From NCBI GenBank assembly GCA_938014215.1, contig CALLRW010000001.1, forward strand, positions 124,001 to 188,000: a stretch of 64,000 nt of DNA. Reading direction: 5' to 3'. The notes below the pieces were generated by a model, which was not told where the DNA came from, searched no databases, and worked only from the letters and a program-made list of their open reading frames with translations. A program made the position numbers and the translations under genes. Source of the DNA: an uncultured Alistipes sp. (GTDB lineage: Bacteria; Bacteroidota; Bacteroidia; Bacteroidales; Rikenellaceae). Below, piece by piece: positions 58,738 to 64,000 of this stretch. Position 1 is the first letter of the stretch. Each line of letters starts with the position of its first letter.

Positions 58738-61700
58738 ATGAAAAAATTCAACCTTGTCGCAGGCAAGGGAGGGCGCATTGTCGCGCTATGTCTCCGCAGC
58801 CTGCTGCTTGTCTCGATGCTTTTGTCGGGATATTCGAGTGCCCGGGCTGCGGCCCAGACGCCGCAATCGGCTCCCCGCGTAAGCCTCGACGTGCAGAATG
58901 CCGCCATCATCACGGTATTCCAGTCCATCCAACAACAGACCGACTATTCGTTCGTCTACAACACCTCCGATATCGATACGGAGCGCCGCGTAACCGTCTC
59001 GGCCCATGACGAGGCGCTCACGAGCGTGCTCGACCGCCTCTTTGCAGGCTTCGACATCGCCTATACGCTGCGTGACAAACACATCGTCCTTTCGCGCAAG
59101 GCTCCGTCGCCGGCCGCAGCCTCGGCCGTGCACAACGGCGTGAGCGGTACGGTCAAGGACGATAAGGGAATGCCCCTGATCGGCGCCACCGTCCTGCTCA
59201 AGGGTACGACCGTCGGTGTGGCGGTCGACCTCGACGGCAACTTCTCGCTGCCGCAGGCCAAACCCGGCGACGTGCTCGAGATCTCGCTGATCGGCTACAC
59301 GAAGCAGGAGATTCCGGTGACGGGCGCCGTCACGTCGCTGGCCGTGGTCATGCACGAGGACAACGAGGTGCTCGATGCCGTGGTCGTTACGGCCCTCGGT
59401 ATCAAACGCAAGGAGAAGGCCCTGACCTACAACGTGCAGGAGGTCTCCGGATCGATCGTCAACACGGTCAAGGATGCCAACTTCATGAACTCGCTCTCGG
59501 GCAAGATCGCCGGTCTGCAGATCAACGCCAGCGCCTCGGGTGCGGGCGGTTCGACGCGCGTGGTGATGCGTGGTGTCAAGTCGCTCAACGGCGACAACAA
59601 CGCCCTTTATGTCGTCGACGGTATTCCGCTGCCGAGCCTGCGCTCGAAGCAGACCGAGGGTATCTACGAGACCCCCGACGGCGGTGACTACGAGGGTATT
59701 GCCAGCATTAACCCCGAGGATATCGAGTCGATGTCGGTGCTGACGGGTGCCACGGCCGCCGCACTCTACGGTTCGCAGGGCGCCAACGGCGTGATCCTGA
59801 TCACGACCAAGCGCGGTGAAGAGGGACGCGTGCGGGTGAACTACTCGAACAGCACGACCTTCTCCTCGCCGTTCGTCATGCCGAAGTTCCAGAACACGTA
59901 CGGTACGGATCTCAACTCGCCGTCGATGAGCTGGGGCGAGAAGCTGGCCAAACCCTCGTCGTACGATCCGAAGGACTTCTTCCAGACGGGCTTCGACGAG
60001 ACCAACGCCATCGGCATCACCGCCGGTACGAAGCGCAACCAGACCTACTTCTCGGCCGCTTCGGTCAACACGCGCGGTATCATCCCGAACAACGTCTACA
60101 ACCGCTACAACTTCTCGCTGCGCAACACGACGGCTCTCATCGAGGACAAGCTGACGCTCGATCTGGGTGCCTCGTACATGAAGCAGTACAGCCGCAACCC
60201 GCTGATCCAGGGTATCTACCACAACCCGCTGATCGGTGTCTACCTCTTCCCGCGCGGCGACGATATCTCGAAATACCAGGTCTACGAGCGCTACAACCCG
60301 AGTCTGGGCTACAGCGAGCAGTTCTGGGGGCTGGAGTTCATCAACGGCGTCGAGAACCCCTACTGGGTGGTCAACCGCGAGATCTTCGAGAACAACATGC
60401 AGCGCTATACGTTCAACGCTACGCTGAAGTGGGACGTCTTCGACTGGCTGAGCCTGACGGGCCGCGTGCGCACCGACAACATGGTGATGAACTACACGCG
60501 CAAGATCTACGCCTCGTCCAACACGCTCTTCGCCTCGGAGTACGGCAACTACCTGAACCACACCTCGCGCCACAGCAACCTCTATGCCGATGCGCTGCTG
60601 TCGATCGACAAGAGCTTCTGGGAGAACGCCTTCTCCGTGCAGTTCAACTTCGGTGCGAGCCTGACCGACGACCGCAACGCCCTGACGGGCTATGAGGGTC
60701 ACCTGGCCGGCATCCCCAACAAGTTCACCTACAACAACATCGTATCGAGCGACCTGAACACCCTCCCCATGGAGGACAACTACCACGACCAGAACCAGGC
60801 GATCTACGCCACGCTGCAGCTCGGGTGGAAGGGAATGCTCTACCTCGACGCCACGTTCCGCAACGAGTGGGCCTCGCAGCTGGCCTTCACCGATCAGCTG
60901 AACATCTTCTATCCTTCGGTGGGTCTGTCGGCCGTCATCTCGTCGATGGCCGATCTCTCGAAGGCCGGCATCTCGTTCCTGAAGGTGCGCGCCTCGTATG
61001 CCGAGGTGGGTAACCCCCCGCAGCGCTTCATCACGGGGGCCAACTACGCGATCAAGAACGGCGTGATCACCACCCAGACCTATGCCCCGGCCTCCCACCT
61101 GCGTCCCGAACGCACGAAGTCGTTCGAGGTGGGTATGAACGCCAAGTTCCTCGGCAACAAGATCTGGCTCGACGCCACCTACTACGACACGAACACCTAC
61201 AACCAGCTCTTCCTCTACGACGCTCCCCCCAGCACGGGCTACAAGCAGTCGTATCTGAATGCCGGTAAGGTCAACAACTGGGGTGTCGAGGCCGTGGCCG
61301 GATACAAGAATACGTGGGGCGACTTCGCCTGGTCGACGTCGTTCAACTTCTCGCTCAACCGCAACAAGATCCGCGAACTGGTTCCCGAGGGGACGATCGA
61401 TCCGGTGACGGGTGCCGAGGTGTCGCTCCCGGAGGTGAACATGGACTACGGCGGCTACCGCGTGAAGCTGCGTCCGGGCGGCTCGATCGGCGACTTCTAC
61501 GTGACGGGCCTCAAGACCGACGACCAGGGTCAGATCTACGTCGATCCCAACGGCGGTACGGTGACCATTGATCCCGATACGTGGATCTACGCCGGCAACA
61601 CCGATGCCCGCTACCGCATGGGCTGGAACAACCAGTTCTCGTGGAAGGGCATCTCGCTGGGCGTGCTGGTTGATGCCCGTATCGGTGGCCGCGGCGTCTC

Positions 61701-62103
61701 GGTGACGCAGGCGCTGATGGACCGCTTCGGCGTGTCGCAGGCCTCGGCCGATGCCCGCGAGGCAGGCGGTATCCGCATCTCGGAGAAGCAGACGATCTCC
61801 GGCGTCAAGGAGTTCTACGCCAACTCGGGCGACGGCATGGGCATGCTCTCGCAGTATGTCTACGACATGACGAACGTGCGTCTGCGCGAGCTGACGCTGG
61901 GCTACGACCTGCCCTCGTCGTGGTTCAACGACAAGATCCGCGCCACGGTGTCGCTCGTCGGCCGCAACCTCTTCATGTTCTACAACAAGGCCCCGTTCGA
62001 TCCCGAGGTGACCGCCTCGACGAGCACCTACTACCAGAACCTCGACTTCTTCATGCAGCCGAGCGTGCGGACGATCGGATTCAGCGTACGGCTTCAATTC
62101 TAA
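58738..62103 (+). CDS. SusC/RagA TonB-dependent transporter with STN domain
   Basis: A 1121-residue outer-membrane transporter. The signal peptide lies at about residues 1-39. The STN (secretin/TonB short) domain at 48-120 (VSLDVQNAAIITVFQSIQQQ) contacts the anti-sigma. A carboxypeptidase-like domain spans 134-210, the plug about 225-345 (GVKSLNGDNNALYVVDGIPLP) and a barrel that ends in GFSVRLQF. The start context AACCTACTTTAACC then ATG is typical of SusC genes. An intergenic CGCGGT/ACCGCG hairpin sits 50 bases upstream. It works with the SusD protein 12 bases downstream to import oligosaccharides or peptides. Confidence 0.95.
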   Translation: MKKFNLVAGKGGRIVALCLRSLLLVSMLLSGYSSARAAAQTPQSAPRVSLDVQNAAIITVFQSIQQQTDYSFVYNTSDIDTERRVTVSAHDEALTSVLDRLFAGFDIAYTLRDKHIVLSRKAPSPAAASAVHNGVSGTVKDDKGMPLIGATVLLKGTTVGVAVDLDGNFSLPQAKPGDVLEISLIGYTKQEIPVTGAVTSLAVVMHEDNEVLDAVVVTALGIKRKEKALTYNVQEVSGSIVNTVKDANFMNSLSGKIAGLQINASASGAGGSTRVVMRGVKSLNGDNNALYVVDGIPLPSLRSKQTEGIYETPDGGDYEGIASINPEDIESMSVLTGATAAALYGSQGANGVILITTKRGEEGRVRVNYSNSTTFSSPFVMPKFQNTYGTDLNSPSMSWGEKLAKPSSYDPKDFFQTGFDETNAIGITAGTKRNQTYFSAASVNTRGIIPNNVYNRYNFSLRNTTALIEDKLTLDLGASYMKQYSRNPLIQGIYHNPLIGVYLFPRGDDISKYQVYERYNPSLGYSEQFWGLEFINGVENPYWVVNREIFENNMQRYTFNATLKWDVFDWLSLTGRVRTDNMVMNYTRKIYASSNTLFASEYGNYLNHTSRHSNLYADALLSIDKSFWENAFSVQFNFGASLTDDRNALTGYEGHLAGIPNKFTYNNIVSSDLNTLPMEDNYHDQNQAIYATLQLGWKGMLYLDATFRNEWASQLAFTDQLNIFYPSVGLSAVISSMADLSKAGISFLKVRASYAEVGNPPQRFITGANYAIKNGVITTQTYAPASHLRPERTKSFEVGMNAKFLGNKIWLDATYYDTNTYNQLFLYDAPPSTGYKQSYLNAGKVNNWGVEAVAGYKNTWGDFAWSTSFNFSLNRNKIRELVPEGTIDPVTGAEVSLPEVNMDYGGYRVKLRPGGSIGDFYVTGLKTDDQGQIYVDPNGGTVTIDPDTWIYAGNTDARYRMGWNNQFSWKGISLGVLVDARIGGRGVSVTQALMDRFGVSQASADAREAGGIRISEKQTISGVKEFYANSGDGMGMLSQYVYDMTNVRLRELTLGYDLPSSWFNDKIRATVSLVGRNLFMFYNKAPFDPEVTASTSTYYQNLDFFMQPSVRTIGFSVRLQF

Positions 62104-62115
62104 TACCAACCATTC

Positions 62116-63693
62116 ATGAAAACGACTGTGAACAGAATCAAGATATGGGTCGGAGCCGTGGCCGCGCTGGCCGTTGCGGCTACCGCCTGCACGAGCGAGT
62201 TCGAGAACTACAACACCGATCCCAATGCCGCTCAGGTGGTGGATCAGGCCTCGCTGATCACCACCATGGAGCTCGACGCCGCCTACCCGACGACGGGCGA
62301 GACGACCGTCCCCGTCAACCGCTACCAGACGGGCTGGAACCTGCTGGCCGACCACTATGCCGGCTACATGGCCTGCGCCAACCACTTCGACGGCGGCAGC
62401 AACCCGATGGTCTACAACCTGACGGCCAACAACTGGAGCAATACGGTCTTCGAGGTGGCCTTCACGCAGGTGATGCCGGCCTGGCTGATGCTCAAGGCGG
62501 GCTACGACGAGGGGCTGCTGAGCGCCCACGCCATGGCCGTGGCCGACATCCTCAAGGTGCTGACGCTGCACCGCGCCAGCGACATGTACGGTCCGCTGCC
62601 GGTGCTCCACTTCGGTGAGTCGATCAGCCCCTACGATTCGCAGGAGACCCTCTACCACCACTTCTTCGAGACGCTCAACCGTTCGATCGAGGCCCTCAAG
62701 GCGCAGATCGCCGTGGCGCCGGGCGACAAGTCGCTCGAGAAGGTCGACGCCATCTATGCCGGTGACCTGAACAAGTGGCTGCTCTTCGCCAATTCGCTCA
62801 AGCTGCGGCTGGCGATCCGTATCCGCTACGTCGAGCCCGATCTCTCGAAGCAGTATGCCCAAGAGGCCATCACCGACGGGGTGATCACCTCGACGGCCGA
62901 CAACGCCGTGCTGAAGAGCTACCGCCAGATCACGATCAACAACCCGATGGAGATGATCTGGAACTCGTACAACGACGCCCGCATGAGCGCCTCGATGGAC
63001 TCCTATCTGAACGGTTACGAGGATCCGCGCCGGGCCTCGATGTTCCAGCCCGCGACGATCGACGGCGGAGGCTACCACGGCGTGCGCAACGGTCTGGGAT
63101 CCACCGAGCAGAAGTTCTACACGAAGATGTCGGCCCCGAACATCCAGACCGATACGCCGATGAACTGGCTGCTGGCTTCGGAGGTGGCCTTCCTCAAGGC
63201 CGAGTACTGCCTGATGACGGGTGACAACACGGGTGCGCAGAGCAACTACGAGGAGGGTGTCCGCCTGTCGTTTGCCGAGAACGGACTCTCGGCGAGCGAG
63301 GCTGCGACCTATCTGGCCAGCGAGAAGACTCCGGCCACCTTCTCCGACGTCTCGGAGAACCCGACGAAATACTCGGCCAGCGCCCGCGGCAAGGTGACGG
63401 TCAAGTGGCAGAACGACGGCAACGAACTCGAGCGCATCATTACGCAGAAGTGGATCGCCCTCTTCCCGAACGGCATGGAGGCCTGGGCCGAGTTCCGCCG
63501 GACGGGTTTCCCGCGGCTCTTCCCGATCGTGGCCAACAGCGAGGATCCGACCGTCGACAAGAATGTCCAGATCCGCCGCATGGTCTTCCCGAAACTCGAG
63601 TACTCGAACAACGCCGGAGCGGTCAATGCGGCCGTGCGGCTGCTCGACGGTCCCGATGCCGGCGGTACGAAACTCTGGTGGGACAAGAAATAA
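62116..63693 (+). CDS. SusD/RagB-family nutrient-binding lipoprotein
   Basis: A 525-residue lipoprotein that caps the SusC barrel and binds the substrate. The lipobox is VAATAC (about residue 25). TPR-like helices are seen around DILKVLTLHRASDMYGPLP and LNKWLLFANSLKLRLAIRIR, and the family C-terminal block near RRMVFP. It most resembles the SusD-like branch whose loci often serve host N-glycans. It sits 12 bases after SusC. Confidence 0.94.
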   Translation: MKTTVNRIKIWVGAVAALAVAATACTSEFENYNTDPNAAQVVDQASLITTMELDAAYPTTGETTVPVNRYQTGWNLLADHYAGYMACANHFDGGSNPMVYNLTANNWSNTVFEVAFTQVMPAWLMLKAGYDEGLLSAHAMAVADILKVLTLHRASDMYGPLPVLHFGESISPYDSQETLYHHFFETLNRSIEALKAQIAVAPGDKSLEKVDAIYAGDLNKWLLFANSLKLRLAIRIRYVEPDLSKQYAQEAITDGVITSTADNAVLKSYRQITINNPMEMIWNSYNDARMSASMDSYLNGYEDPRRASMFQPATIDGGGYHGVRNGLGSTEQKFYTKMSAPNIQTDTPMNWLLASEVAFLKAEYCLMTGDNTGAQSNYEEGVRLSFAENGLSASEAATYLASEKTPATFSDVSENPTKYSASARGKVTVKWQNDGNELERIITQKWIALFPNGMEAWAEFRRTGFPRLFPIVANSEDPTVDKNVQIRRMVFPKLEYSNNAGAVNAAVRLLDGPDAGGTKLWWDKK

Positions 63694-63726
63694 GCGACCT
63701 TATCCACGTAAAACAGACTAATCAAG

Positions 63727-64000
63727 ATGAAAAAAGAACTGATTCATATATTGACGGTGTTGGCCGGAGCGGCGATGCTCTTCGCCTGCGAGAAGCAGAC
63801 GACCCCCGAACCGGTCCGTATCCAGTATCCGGACAAGCAGTCGCCCATTCTGCGTGACGACGCCTACTACGCCCGTCTGCGCGCCTACAAGCAGACCGAT
63901 CACAAACTGGCCTTCGGATGGTACGGTTCCTGGACGGGAATCGGCGCCTCGGAGCAGAGCCGTCTGCGCAGTGCCCCCGACTCGATGGACATCATCTCGA
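63727..64000 (+). CDS. GH18-like lipoprotein, N-terminal part (cut by window end)
   Basis: Ninety-one residues are visible. The lipobox is MLFAC (C about 20). After a short linker, YARLRAYKQTDHKLAFGWYG and SRLRSAPDSMDIIS match the first strand of the GH18 proteins found in SusCD loci, either endo-beta-N-acetylglucosaminidases or inactive binding versions. The DxxDxDxE motif would lie beyond the window, so activity cannot be judged. Its place after SusD supports a role in cleaving or binding N-acetylglucosamine-containing glycans. Confidence 0.7.
   Translation, partial: MKKELIHILTVLAGAAMLFACEKQTTPEPVRIQYPDKQSPILRDDAYYARLRAYKQTDHKLAFGWYGSWTGIGASEQSRLRSAPDSMDIIS

Noticed and set aside
58786..63078. 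A 1430-codon open frame on the minus strand across SusC and SusD
   Set aside because: It is the antisense shadow of two clear genes. High GC at third positions removes stops from the opposite strand, and its protein is low-complexity Val/Arg/His/Gly with no domain.

Overview
The window is a stretch of a GC-rich (roughly 60 % by eye) Bacteroidota chromosome, most likely Alistipes or a close relative in Rikenellaceae. The evidence is the Bacteroidota promoter code (TTG, 19-21 bases, then TAnnTTTG) in front of many genes, a SusC/SusD pair with an ECF sigma/FecR switch, an 11-subunit-type nuo operon with fused nuoCD and no nuoEFG, DUF4254, DUF4834 and DUF1573 proteins, and a tryptophanase (Alistipes is indole positive). 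The genus is inferred from family content and GC, not from a marker-gene comparison.

Layout. 1-9000: the 3' part of aspartate kinase, a TOPRIM-like DUF4435 gene divergent from a SUI1/YciH factor, a large cell-envelope metalloprotease-like protein, penicillin-binding protein 1A and aspartate-semialdehyde dehydrogenase. 9180-10556: tryptophanase on the minus strand. 10845-21186: a small secreted orphan followed by the nuoA-B-CD-H-I-J-K-L-M-N operon, closed by a strong terminator. 21316-30450: a membrane glycosyltransferase, a minus-strand run (GH73/LysM glucosaminidase, conserved unknown, DPP-IV peptidase, an Ogt carrying a minisatellite), then DUF4254 and a GT9 glycosyltransferase, and a lipoprotein. 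30518-33911 (minus): DUF1573 protein and an NfnAB-type flavoprotein pair. 34041-34582: tRNA-Asn and two identical tRNA-Val genes. 34730-40704: a bile-acid-symporter-family transporter, a TonB-dependent receptor, and a cobalamin riboswitch ahead of a FISUMP-like lipoprotein. 40778-42502 (minus): purB and a DUF3784 gene. 42855-44870: a BACON lipoprotein. 45541-47445: DUF4834 and mlaE/mlaF. 47653-48672: gap. 49309-52813: a small unknown gene, then yceD-rpmF-plsX-fabH. 52935-53060: a GNAT remnant. 53269-55793: a two-component system with its PepSY-like neighbour. 55986-56510: ferritin. 56930-64000: ECF sigma, FecR anti-sigma, SusC, SusD and the start of a GH18-like lipoprotein, i.e. the front end of a glycan-utilisation locus cut by the window edge.

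How it fits together. The core is energy metabolism (complex I that must take electrons from something other than an NADH module, plus NfnAB linking NADH, NADPH and ferredoxin) and envelope synthesis (PBP1A, plsX/fabH, MlaEF, glycosyltransferases). Around it lie surface-exposed accessory functions controlled by local switches: a B12 riboswitch, a histidine kinase/response regulator, and a sigma/anti-sigma pair.

The least expected feature is the number of tandem-repeat arrays: periods of 84, 48, 48, 44 and 18 bases, plus one looser 55-base duplication. All but one lie between genes. The exception is inside ogt, where an in-frame 48-base repeat lengthens a DNA-repair protein by a 16-residue-repeat linker.
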